From Hyalangium versicolor (GTDB lineage Bacteria; Myxococcota; Myxococcia; Myxococcales; Myxococcaceae): DNA of 64,000 bases. Made by a program: the position numbers and the translations under genes. The notes below the pieces were generated by a model, which made no database searches, was not told where the DNA came from, and was given only the letters and a program-made list of their open reading frames with translations. The stretch covers positions 272,440 through 336,439 of the forward strand of contig NZ_JAHXBF010000007.1 of the NCBI RefSeq assembly GCF_020103695.1, written 5' to 3'. Positions 1 through 10,100 of the stretch are shown in pieces. Every line of letters begins with the position of its first letter. Positions within the stretch are counted from its first letter, which is position 1.

Positions 1-952
1 TGTCCGGCACGTCCGAAGGCAGGGCGGCGTGGGCGGGCAGCCACTCCTCGGGCTCGGGGGGCGGGTGGATGTTGAGCTCGGCCACCCGCCGCTGGCGCAT
101 GGCCACGCTCGTGTGAGCCACCAGGCGAGAGAAGAAGGGGGCCACCTCCGGGGGGAAGCGCGGCTCGACAGGGATGAGGGCGGCGCTGCGCTCGTGCAGC
201 GAGCGCAGCACGGTGTCGTAGTCCAGTTCCGGGCGCAGGTGCACGTGCGCGCGGGCCTGAGCCTCGCGGGCCTCCGGTCGAGTGAAGTCGGCGGCCGTGG
301 GCCAGGTCACCAGCAGCACCGAGCCGTTGGGCAGTTCCTCCACCCGGTGGGCCGGGGTGGACAACATGCGCTCACGGCCCGCTTTCTCCACCAACGCGGA
401 CCCGAACACGTTCAGCCAGCACACCTCGTAGATCTGGTCGAATCCGTCCCGGTGCAGGGTCTGGTCATCTCTCCCATAGTTGGGCGCATCTGCCAGATGT
501 TCATCCGCTCCACTGTGAGCTTTCGCATAGCGCACGGGGTAGTGGGAGGACCAGGCGCGCACCAGCTCCACGAACCTGCGGCAGTGCTCTTCCTCGTTGA
601 AGAAGGTCAGTGGCTGCACATGGAGGCTGACACTCAGCGTTCGAGACGACGAAGGGCCATAAGAATCGAGTGTCAACGCGGCATACGGAGGTGTCGCATG
701 ATTGAGTCCGATGATGGTCGCCCCAGACTCGTCGCTCCTCTCCGCCCAGGATTGCCAGAAGGCTGCGCGACTGTACTTTCGGCGGCGCTGACCCTTGATG
801 AAGTCCGGCATCCACTCCCCGGCGTACTCCTCGAGCGCATCGAGGAAAGGCGTCAACGCGCGTTCGATGTCCAGCTGACCGTCGAAGACCCCCTCCCAAG
901 AGAGGTCGAGGCTGTCCTCTACATCCAGGTCCTGCATCGTCAGGAACTTCAT
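1..952 (-). CDS. Candidate immunity protein of the adjacent toxin lipoprotein (partial, 3' end off the window)
   Basis: Reading from an ATG at 952, the minus-strand frame stays open to the left edge (about 317 codons, no stop reached). The start overlaps the stop of the toxin lipoprotein in an ATGA arrangement, so the two genes are translationally coupled. The protein is soluble and acidic, with no signal peptide; a central stretch around a WLNVFG motif, followed by a TPAHRVEELPNGSVLLVTWP segment, resembles the cytosolic immunity-type proteins that follow myxobacterial lipoprotein toxins. The name is an inference from position and general appearance; no catalytic motif is visible. The C-terminus is missing, so true length is unknown. 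Confidence 0.5.
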   Translation of the reverse strand, partial: MKFLTMQDLDVEDSLDLSWEGVFDGQLDIERALTPFLDALEEYAGEWMPDFIKGQRRRKYSRAAFWQSWAERSDESGATIIGLNHATPPYAALTLDSYGPSSSRTLSVSLHVQPLTFFNEEEHCRRFVELVRAWSSHYPVRYAKAHSGADEHLADAPNYGRDDQTLHRDGFDQIYEVCWLNVFGSALVEKAGRERMLSTPAHRVEELPNGSVLLVTWPTAADFTRPEAREAQARAHVHLRPELDYDTVLRSLHERSAALIPVEPRFPPEVAPFFSRLVAHTSVAMRQRRVAELNIHPPPEPEEWLPAHAALPSDVPD

Positions 953-3078
953 CGAACCAGGATCTCCACGCCTGGGACCTTTGTCTTCGCTTTCCCCATG
1001 GCTGTCTTCAAGTCCCCGCGCTTCTGCGGTAAGAGCATGCCTCCCTCGTAGACCAAGCGGACGCGCTGCACTGTCGCGCTCAGCCTGATCGAAGGGCGGC
1101 GAATGTCCACCGTCCCTCCATAAGAGTCCAGGGCCGCTCGCGCATCCGTTGTCATTTGCGCGTTCAGCGCGTCTCCCTCCAACAGCGCGAAGTAGCGGCT
1201 CTTGAAGCTGAAGGTCTCCACGCGAGGAGACTGGCCCGCCGGGGGCTGCTCCTCGATGACGAGCACGTCCGCGTAGCGGACGCCTGGAATGCCGGGCTTG
1301 GAGAGGCCCACGTGTGTCTCGATGCGCGGATGGTGGAAGTCCTGGAGCCACTGGCGCTGCGCTCGCGGCAGGCGGGCATCCGCGTACAGCAACTCCACCA
1401 TGGCGCGCTCGAAGGCCAGCCCCCGGGCGAACGCCCCACGCATCTGCTCATAGGCTTCCCATCGCAGCGGACCTTGCGCGGCCTGGCCCTGCTCCAGCTC
1501 CGTGAGCCGTGCCTGACGGTAGGCCCGGTACTCCTCCCACAGCGCATAGCCCTCCGGCACTCCGGGCGGCGGTGAAGACAGCGTGGCGTGCAGCTTCTTC
1601 AGCAGCGCCACATCCCCCGGCAGGCGCGGGCCCTGCGCCTCCAGTTCGGCCCACTGCAGCTTGGCTTTCAGCACCTCCGCGCTCAGGCCAGCGGCCTCGT
1701 CCACCAGCGCAGCCATTGCGCCCAGCGTCCCGGCGGCTGCCTTGGGCTCGGGAACTCCCGGGCGTTCGGAGGAGGCCTCGGCCAGCCAGGCCTGCGCCCG
1801 GGCCACGTTGCCCTGGGCCTCCCACAGCGCCACGGCGGCTCGCTCTCCTCCGGCACCCACCAGCACCGCTGCTTCCCGGCTGGCGCGCATGTAGCGGGCC
1901 AACTCTCCCACTCCCTCCACCCCCAGCCGCTCCGTCATCTGCCACGCGATGTTCCGCAGCACCTCCAACCTCAGCTCTGGTAGGGACAGTCGTGCGCCGA
2001 CGCCTCCTGCCCTCCCCAGGGAACGGGCGGCCTTGCCTTGCGCATACAGCGCCACCAACAGCGCTGCAGGGGCCAGCTCCCGCGTGGCCTGCTCGTACTG
2101 ACGCTGTACCAGCTCGCCCAGCCCGTGCGCGGTGCCCACTCCCAGTTGGTAGAAGCCCAGCGGCACCCCGAAGGTGAGCTGATCAAAGGCGCCCAGCGCA
2201 GTGTTGGCAGGAGAGAAGTGCTCGGCGGCCAGAGCGCGCTCCAGCGCCCAGGCTGCCTGCTGGTAGGCCGGGGGCAGTTGTTGGAGGTGCGCGGCCATGT
2301 TCGCGTAGCGCGCCCCCTGGCTCACGGCGCTGCTGTTGAGCGCATCAGCAGCGGCTTTGCCCAGCCCGCGCAACACGTCCGAGCGTTGCTCTGCGCGCTC
2401 CGGAAAGGCTGCGAGCTTCAGGCCGCGCCGCTCCAGTTCCTGGCGCACCGCCTCCATGTGCCCGAGCGTCTGGCTCAGCTCCTTGTCCTTCGCCAGAAGC
2501 AGCAGCAACTGCTCCAGCTCATCGTCGAAGCTGGTGTGGACAATGAAGAGAGCAAACACCTGGGCGTAGGCGCCGTAGTCACGCGAAGCCTGGAGCAGGA
2601 AGGAAGCACGTTTGGCGACGAGGGTCCGAGAGGCCTGGGCATCCACCAGCGGCCCCAGTGTGCCCAACTGCACGGCGCTCCAGTCGTCCAGCCGCTCCAC
2701 CAGCAGTGCCATGTCCACATCGCGCTGCAACGCCAGGTACGCGCCCACCGAGGGACACCCCAGCAGGGGCACCAACAACTCCTCATCACTGTCGGCGTGT
2801 TGCGGCCAGCCCTGGGGCAGCGGGCCACACGGGGGCTCGACTTCACCTGGCTCGATTCGCTGCGCAAGCCTCGGCGGTGCCGAAGGCCGTGCGCCCCAGC
2901 GCAGCGCCAACTCCCGGCGGTGCGCCCGCTGCTGGTAGAAGGCTTCCGAGCCGGGCGGCGTCGGCAGCGTGGCGCAGCCGGTGAGCAGCAATCCCACCAG
3001 CAGCGCCAATACCCCTCCGCGCTCCGATCGCGGCAGAGCCCAGCTCCCTTCCGTTCTCATCAGAAGCCCCCCACTCAT
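949..3078 (-). CDS. Lipoprotein with predicted C-terminal restriction-endonuclease-fold toxin domain
   Basis: 709 codons. A long n-region is followed by a hydrophobic stretch and a lipobox (LLTGC, Cys near residue 35), so the mature protein should be lipidated. The middle (about 60-560) is alpha-helical with no recognised domain. The last 150 residues carry a possible nuclease core: an ADVLVIEE strand with an Asp, then VETFSFKSR with Glu and Lys, spaced as in PD-(D/E)XK folds of bacterial polymorphic toxins. It overlaps the downstream candidate immunity gene by 4 nt, which fits a toxin/immunity pair used against kin or competitors. A second ATG at 3060, preceded by a G-rich stretch, is an equally possible start. 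Toxin function is inferred; the nuclease motif is weak without a structural comparison. Confidence 0.6.
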   Translation of the reverse strand: MSGGLLMRTEGSWALPRSERGGVLALLVGLLLTGCATLPTPPGSEAFYQQRAHRRELALRWGARPSAPPRLAQRIEPGEVEPPCGPLPQGWPQHADSDEELLVPLLGCPSVGAYLALQRDVDMALLVERLDDWSAVQLGTLGPLVDAQASRTLVAKRASFLLQASRDYGAYAQVFALFIVHTSFDDELEQLLLLLAKDKELSQTLGHMEAVRQELERRGLKLAAFPERAEQRSDVLRGLGKAAADALNSSAVSQGARYANMAAHLQQLPPAYQQAAWALERALAAEHFSPANTALGAFDQLTFGVPLGFYQLGVGTAHGLGELVQRQYEQATRELAPAALLVALYAQGKAARSLGRAGGVGARLSLPELRLEVLRNIAWQMTERLGVEGVGELARYMRASREAAVLVGAGGERAAVALWEAQGNVARAQAWLAEASSERPGVPEPKAAAGTLGAMAALVDEAAGLSAEVLKAKLQWAELEAQGPRLPGDVALLKKLHATLSSPPPGVPEGYALWEEYRAYRQARLTELEQGQAAQGPLRWEAYEQMRGAFARGLAFERAMVELLYADARLPRAQRQWLQDFHHPRIETHVGLSKPGIPGVRYADVLVIEEQPPAGQSPRVETFSFKSRYFALLEGDALNAQMTTDARAALDSYGGTVDIRRPSIRLSATVQRVRLVYEGGMLLPQKRGDLKTAMGKAKTKVPGVEILVR

Positions 3079-3141
3079 TGCCTGGAGGGCTTCACGTTAG
3101 GGCAGTGCGGCCCCCGCACCGATGACACCCGCAGTGTTTCT

Positions 3142-3158
3142 CAGAATCCAAGATTCTG
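3142..3158. promoter_or_regulatory. Operator-like palindrome between divergent lipoprotein genes
   Basis: A perfect 7-bp inverted repeat with a 3-nt centre (CAGAATC-CAA-GATTCTG) lies in the 230-bp divergent intergenic region between the toxin lipoprotein and the beta-barrel lipoprotein. Position and short spacing suit a repressor or activator site. It could be chance. Confidence 0.3.
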
Positions 3159-3308
3159 GCGACCACAAGGACCCGGAGGCCACTCGCAACCCGGAGAGAG
3201 GAGCCGTAGAGAACAAGAGTGGCAACTCAAGAGCCGGCGAAAAGATCCAACTTCACGGTCTGTGCGCAAACAGGTGCAGCGGCTCTCTTCCCTCTCCTCG
3301 GGTGACCT

Positions 3309-3944
3309 GTGAAGCATCTCGCCTTCATGCTGATAGGCACTCTCGCGGCCTGCACCACCCCGACCCTCCAGGCCAAAGGAGACACGGCGCCGCTCGAATT
3401 CGAAGAAACGCGGCCGTCCGTGGAGCGCCCGCAGCACGCGCTCGCGCTGCTGGGGGGAGTGGTCTCGTTCACGGATGGAAAGAGCCGAAGCGAGTTGGTG
3501 CCCGCCAAGCCCGCGGTGGCGCTGGTGCTCCGCCTCGAAGATCAGCCCCTCACGAACCTCGGCCTGCTCATGGACATCAGTGGCAGTTGGGGCCAGAGCC
3601 GACTCGAGCTGGTCCCCGGCTCCCATGTGCCCTTTGGCTACACCCAGCTCTCTCTGGGTCTGGGCCTGCCCTACCTGTGGCGATGGGAACGGCTGTCGCT
3701 GTATGCCGGGCCGCGCGTCGCTGCGCTCTACCTGCGTCGGTCCTTCCAGATGGAGGCCTTCTCCGGTGCGCAGCAGTATCTCACCGCGAGCCCCGGCGTG
3801 GTGGGCGGCATGGTACTGAGCCTGGGCGAACGGCTGGAGGTGCTCGCCCAAGCGCAGCTCATGTTCACGTACGTGGTCATGGATGGCCAGGGGCAGACCG
3901 TGGGCCTCACGGGCGGATGGGCGGGAATGGGGTATCACTTCTGA
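3309..3944 (+). CDS. Outer-membrane beta-barrel-like lipoprotein of unknown function
   Basis: 211 codons from a GTG start. A short signal sequence ends in a lipobox-like LAAC (Cys15). The rest alternates hydrophobic and polar residues, with many aromatic residues at strand ends (YTQLSLGLGLPYLW, LSLYAGPRVAALYL), and finishes in a terminal Phe, the usual signature of outer-membrane barrels of roughly eight strands. A lipobox plus a barrel is unusual, so Cys15 may simply be part of the signal peptide. It is transcribed away from the toxin gene and lies about 200 bp before the giant gene. No specific function is recognised. Confidence 0.6.
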   Translation: MKHLAFMLIGTLAACTTPTLQAKGDTAPLEFEETRPSVERPQHALALLGGVVSFTDGKSRSELVPAKPAVALVLRLEDQPLTNLGLLMDISGSWGQSRLELVPGSHVPFGYTQLSLGLGLPYLWRWERLSLYAGPRVAALYLRRSFQMEAFSGAQQYLTASPGVVGGMVLSLGERLEVLAQAQLMFTYVVMDGQGQTVGLTGGWAGMGYHF

Positions 3945-4154
3945 AGGCTCGATCTGGAGTGGCCCCTCCCCCCAGTCTCATTCCGTGGACTGCACCGTCT
4001 CGCGCCGTGGACTGAGCGGGTGGCGCGGCATGGCGCCAGGTTCGGTGGCGCACTCATAAGCATCTGAAATCACGGGACTCTCCATCGGTGGAGCGCACGG
4101 CCCAACGCGTGCACTGGGCGGCAGTCGCTTCGACTGACTTCACCGAGAGAACCG

Positions 4155-7100
4155 ATGCCAAGCCGCCAAGAAGGATGGAAGTGGATCCACCCCGTGATGC
4201 TCGCGTGGGTGCTCATCATCACCCTGTTGCCTGGAGCGAGCCGCGCCAGCGCGGACATCGTGGTCATGGAGAACGATGGTTCTTCCTACGATCACCCGGA
4301 GGAATCCTCCGATGCGTTCCTGGCGAGGGGCCGAGTGGCGCAGCGGTTCTACGCAACGCATACCGACTCCTACGACTTCCTGGTGGTGCTGCCGACGTTC
4401 GACACGATCCTGGGCAAGGATGCCGACGGCCTCCACGTGGGGATCAGCAACCAGGTCTCCGGCATTGGCAAGCCGCTCTTCGACAACAGCCCGGGCTTCG
4501 GCAACGCCCACCGCCTCAAGGGCTACATCGATCTGGGCGGGCTGAGACCAGGGTCTCCGTCCTCACTCCAATGGGAAGCTGTCGTGCTCGCCCATGAAGT
4601 GGCCCATCAGTGGTCGGGCCAGACGCGCTTTCGGGAGACGTCCTCGGCTCCTCTGAGCCAGGAGTTGCTCGGCAAGGATGGCGCGCACTGGAGCTTCTTC
4701 CTCGACTCGGATGCCTCGGTGCTCCACGGCTCGGACTGGGAGCCTCGGGGCCCGCAGAGCTTCGAGTCCGTAGCGCGGCAGGGCCGTTACTCCGCGCTCG
4801 ACCTCTACCTGATGGGCTTCTTGAACTCTCAGGAGGTGGCGCCGATGTCCCTGCTCACCCCTACCGAGGATGAGCCTCTCAATGATCCGACCGCCATCCC
4901 CCCCGTGAATGGCACGACGATCTCCGCGACCTCCCGAGAGGTGAGCCTCTCCCAGATCATCCAGGCGGAAGGGCCGCGGACCCCCAACAGCTCGAATTCC
5001 CAGAAGCATTTCCGCGCGGCGTTCATCCTCCTGACGCCGAAGGGGCAGACCGCGACGGCCGCGCAGATTGCCTACGCCGACTCGCTCCGCCATGCCTTCG
5101 AGAACCACTTCTTCTTCCTCACGCGCGGACGGGGTGCCTTCGAGACGGATCTCGTGGAGCAGGCGCCCGGCACCGTCACGAGCACGCCGGGCGTGGAGCT
5201 TGGCCTCTCGTATCTGCTGTCGCGCCAGAGCCAGGCGGGGAGTTGGGGAACGACGCAGGAGGCGGCCCTGCGTGAGACACAGCAGGCCATGGAGGTGCTG
5301 CGCCTGTTCCTCTCCAGCGAGGGAGTCTCCACCTCGCTCACCAAAGCCAAGAGCTACCTTCAGGGCCGTCATCCGACGGACGTAGATGGACTGGCGCGCC
5401 TGTCGCTCGCGACCCAGGACCTGAGCGATGGGGCTCAGGGCCGGCTGCGCGCGCTGCTTCAGCCCGCGGGAGGAGTGGGGCTTTCTCCCGGCTACCGCTC
5501 CACCCTGCTCGACACGGCACTGCTGGGACTGGCGTTGACGCTGTCTCCCTCCGCCCCCGATGCGACTCCCGCGGTGACGGAGTTCCTGCTCAATTCGCAG
5601 AACGCCGACGGCGGTTGGGCCGCGCTGCCCGGAGGCCCCAGCCGGTTCGAGCCCACGGCCCTGGTCCTGGACTACTTCTCCCGGGTTCCGAAGACGGCGA
5701 GCATCAGTGCAGCGGCGAACAAGGCGCTCCAGTTCTTCCACAGCCGCTACACCGCGCAGGGCTTCCTGGATGAAGGTCCGCGAGCAGCGGCGACGGGGTG
5801 GGCGGTCATGGCGCTGTCGCAGTGGCAGAAGCTGACGCCGAGCGAGGCGGCGGGTGCCACGCAGACCCTCTGGAAGCGGCAGCGGCAGGATGGGAGCTGG
5901 GAGGCGTCGGTGGTGGACACGGCGCTCGCCCTTCGTGCGCTGCGCATCCTGCTCACGCCCAATCTGGTGGTGAAGTCGGCGGACATCTCGCTCTCCGCCT
6001 CCTCCGTGATGGAGGGTGAGAGCGTGCTCGCGACCGTGAGCATCACGAACACAGGCTATTCCAAGGCTGAGAACGTGCTGCTCAAGGCCTTCGACTCCAA
6101 CGGCAACCTGCTCGGCGTTGCGGCCCGACTGACTTCCATTGAGCCCGGCGAGCGCATCTCGACACAGGTGGTGCTGGACACCCACAACGCCGCGGGCTCG
6201 ATCCAGGCGTTCTTCGTGGTGGACCCGGGCGGTGAGATCGACGAGGGCCAGGAGTCCGACAACCGGGCCGCGGTGCCCTTCTTCGTGTCGCCAGCCCCGA
6301 CGGTGCCGGACCTGTTCGTCCAGGCGGGCAGCGTCACCGTCAACCCGGCGTCCATCAACCATCTGCCAGTGCAGGTGGAGGTGTCCGCGCGCGTGGGCAA
6401 CCTCGGCAAGGTCGCGGTGGGCCAGCCGGTGAACGTCGTAGTCCGGATGGGGACGCAGGCGCTGGCCACGTCTCAAGTGACGCTCGGCGCGCAGTCGAGC
6501 CAGCCCATGACCTGGCAGATCCAGCTCACCGCCCTGCAGGCCGGCGGCGTCATCACCGTGGAGGTGGATCCGAGCGACGCGGTCCCGGAGCCGGTCGAGA
6601 CCAACAACCAGCAGACGGTGAAGCTCGGGCTGACGCCTGGGGTGGACCTGCGCGTCACCTCGCTGACGGCTCCGGCGACTGTGGACCAGGGGCATGACAT
6701 CGCCTTCCAGTACGCGCTCGCCAACGGCGGCACCCTGGAGGCGCAGTCCACGGGCACGCTGGAGATCCTCTCCAACAGCGGAGCCACGATCGCGACACTG
6801 CCGCTGCCTTCCCAGCTCATCAGCGCGGGAGGCCAGGCCACGGGCCAGCTCGTGTGGCGTGCGAACACCGCGGGCTCGCTCAAGGCGGTTTTGAAGGTGC
6901 AGTACCCGGGTGATCTCGATTCCAGCAACAACACCGGCTCGGCCCTGTTCACAGTGCAGGCGTCGTCCCTGCCCAACCTCCTGGCGGTGGGCAACAGCTT
7001 GACCCTCACTCCCGAGCATCCACTGGAGACCCAGCCGGCCACGGTGCGCGTGACCGTCCGCAACAGTGGCCAGAGCGCGGCCCGGGACTTCACCGTGGAC

Positions 7101-10100
7101 CTTTACCTCGGGGTGCCCGAGTCCGGCGGGACGCGCTTCCACCGGGAGCAGGTCTCGACGCTGGCCGCTGGCGCCACGCTGGCCGTCACAGGGACGCTCA
7201 CCCTGCCCCAGGATGCGCCGAAGGCACTCTACGTCGTCGTGGACGGCACCGAGGCTGTCTCGGAGTTCGATGAAGACGACAACCGGACCTTCCTGACCTT
7301 CTCCTCCCTGCCCATCGCGGACCTGGTGGCTTCCTCCGCGGGCATCCGGCCGGACCCGGCCTTCCCGCGCGAGAACACTACGGTGCCGGTGACGGTGGTG
7401 GTGCTGAACGCGGGAGGCCAGCGCGCGGAGAACATCCCGGTCGAGTTGCTGCGAGTCACCTCCAGCGGGAGCGAGGAGTCCATCGGCCAGACCTCCATCT
7501 CCGCCATCGAGGCGGGCCAGAGCGGTGAGGCCATCATCTCTTGGAACACCACGGGCCTGCGCGGACCACAGAAGCTGGTCGCGTTCATCAACAAGGGGCA
7601 ATCGGTGCCCGAGCAGCGCACGGACAACAACCGCGCCGAGCGGCAGGTGTCGGTCCAGGATGCAGCGCTGGCGCTCTCCGAACCCTACTTCTCGCCCAAC
7701 GGAGACGGCATTCGCGAGACGACGGAGATCACCTACCGCCTCGCGACTGAAGCGCCCGTGGAGGCTCGCATCGAGGATGCGCAGGGGCGCACGGTCCGAG
7801 TCCTGACGGCGGCCACTGCCCTCGCTTCGAGCCTTTCGTGGGACGGCCGCTCCACCGAGGGCCGGATCGTCCCGGATGGCACCTACAGCATCCACGTGAG
7901 GACCCAGGCTGCCGCATCGGCGACGCTCCTGGGGACGCTGACGGCCGTGGTGGACACCAACCGCACGCTGCTGGACAGCTCCGAGCCCTCGTCCATCGAG
8001 GTGGAGAGCCTGCAAGGCACTGCCAATGCTCAAACGCGCAACGGGCCCGCTGCCGCGATGCCGGATGAGAGTGGCGTCGTGTTCTATCGCCAGGATTCCG
8101 AGGGATGTGGGATCTACGCCCAGTCACTCGATGGTGCTCCCGCGCGCCGCCTCACACCGGACGGTTGGTCTTGTAGCGCCTATGCCTCCTGGTCCCAGGG
8201 GCTGGCGGTCAGCCCGGACGCACGCTGGGTCGCCTTCCATGGCCTCAAGGAGTGCCCTGAATTCAACCGGTGCAGCACCCTGGAGCTCCTCTCGATCGCC
8301 AATCGAAGCCTGATCCAGATCGCCAACAACGGAGATGCTCAGGGACGATTCCTCCAGGACCAGGTGTCCCCCGCCTTCAGCAGGGATGGGTCTCGCATCT
8401 TCTTCGTGACCCGGGAGCAGGCTACGAGAGACTTCACACTCGAAGAAGCCCGCGTCGATGGGACGCAGCGGCGCATCCTTGCGCGCAGCACACCCGCCCC
8501 CGTCGAACTCAGCGTGTCTCCCGCGGGAGACAGACTGGCTGTCGTCAACCAGAGCGGGGCTCTGTACTTCATCCATCTGCCGGAGGGCACCCGCGAGGAC
8601 TTCCTTCCCACTGGGACCCTTTCCGGCTTCACGTCAGACGGCAACATCCCGGTCGAGGTGAACTCCGAGATGAACCGCCGCCATGATTGGGAGGCTTCCG
8701 GCGAGATGATCTCCTACGCGGCTCCAGGCCTGCTGGAGAGCGGCGAGGACCTCTATGACCTGGTGCCCATCGCCCCGAAGCTCGAGCAGAAGGAGCTGAA
8801 GACCGGCAGGATCCAACAGCTCTTCGCGGGCGCCTTCCACTCCAGGGACTTCCTCCCAGAGGCAGCCGCGCTCGCCGTCAACCCCATCAGTGGAGGCACG
8901 GCCTTCCGCCATTGGCCGTTGCTGAGCACCCACGCTCAGATCTGGACCGTCTCGGCTTCTGGAACGGCGCGCATGCTCCTGCCCTACGATGTGGGTGCGC
9001 TGCGCTGGTCACCCGGGGGCAGCTTCCTGTTCGGCTTCGTGAACACGGGGGATGGAGGGGGTGAACCCCTCGGCGCGGTCGTCACGAGGGACAACCTCTT
9101 CGTGAAGCTGACAGCGACCCGGACTTCCTCGTCCGCGGCCATGACCTTCCAGGGCACGGCGGCCGACCTGAACTTCGAGGAGTGGCAGCTCGGAGTCCGC
9201 ACCTATGGCTCCACGGGTTCCTTCGTGACGATCGCGGCCTCCGCCACGCCCGTGCGCAACGGGTTGCTGACCGAGTGGGTTCCTCCCGCGCCCGGCATGT
9301 ATGAGGCACGACTGCTCGCGAAGGATCGCGCCGGCAACGTCCGCACCCGGACCGTGGCCTTTGGTTACAGCCTGAGTCCTGCCGTGGCCAACGTCACGCG
9401 CGCTCCCGAGTACTTCAGCCCCAACGGAGATGGGGTCCTCGACTCGACCGAGCTGCACTACAGCATCACCCGAGCGACCATCGCCGACTTCCAGGTTTTG
9501 GACTCGCACAACCAGGTGGTCCAGCAGTCGTTCCTGAACCACCCTCAGGCCGGTGACTTCACGCTGAGCTGGAATGGCCGTGATGCCAATGGCCAGCTCG
9601 TCCCGGACGGCACGTACACCCTGATGCTCGATGGCACGCGCCTCTCGGTGGTAGTCGACAACACGCCTCCTGTCGCGCAGCTCGCGCTGGCGGCGCTGCC
9701 CGAGGCCGCGGGCTCACGTCTGCCGGAGCCCTACCTCTATATGGACGTCCTCCCGCAGGACGTCGTCGCCAATGCGGCCGCCGATGATTCGCTTCGTACG
9801 ACCGAGCCAGTGCGGATCGTGGGCGCGGGTACGTCCTGGAAGGTCCAGGATGCGAACCTGAAGGAGTGGACCCTCGAGGTCTCTCCGTCCGACGACCCGT
9901 CCGTGAGTCGGCCGCTGCTCACGGGGACCCAGCCCGTCGACAAGACCCAGCCCTTCCCCATCGCGCAAGTGCGAGGTCCCTTCCGGCTCCGTGCCAAGGA
10001 CCTGGCCGGCAATCAGGCGCTCACGGTTCCCGTCCAGCTCAATCCGCCGCAACTGTTCGTCACCCTCGGCGGCAGCGCGCAGCAGCTCAGCCAGTACTGG

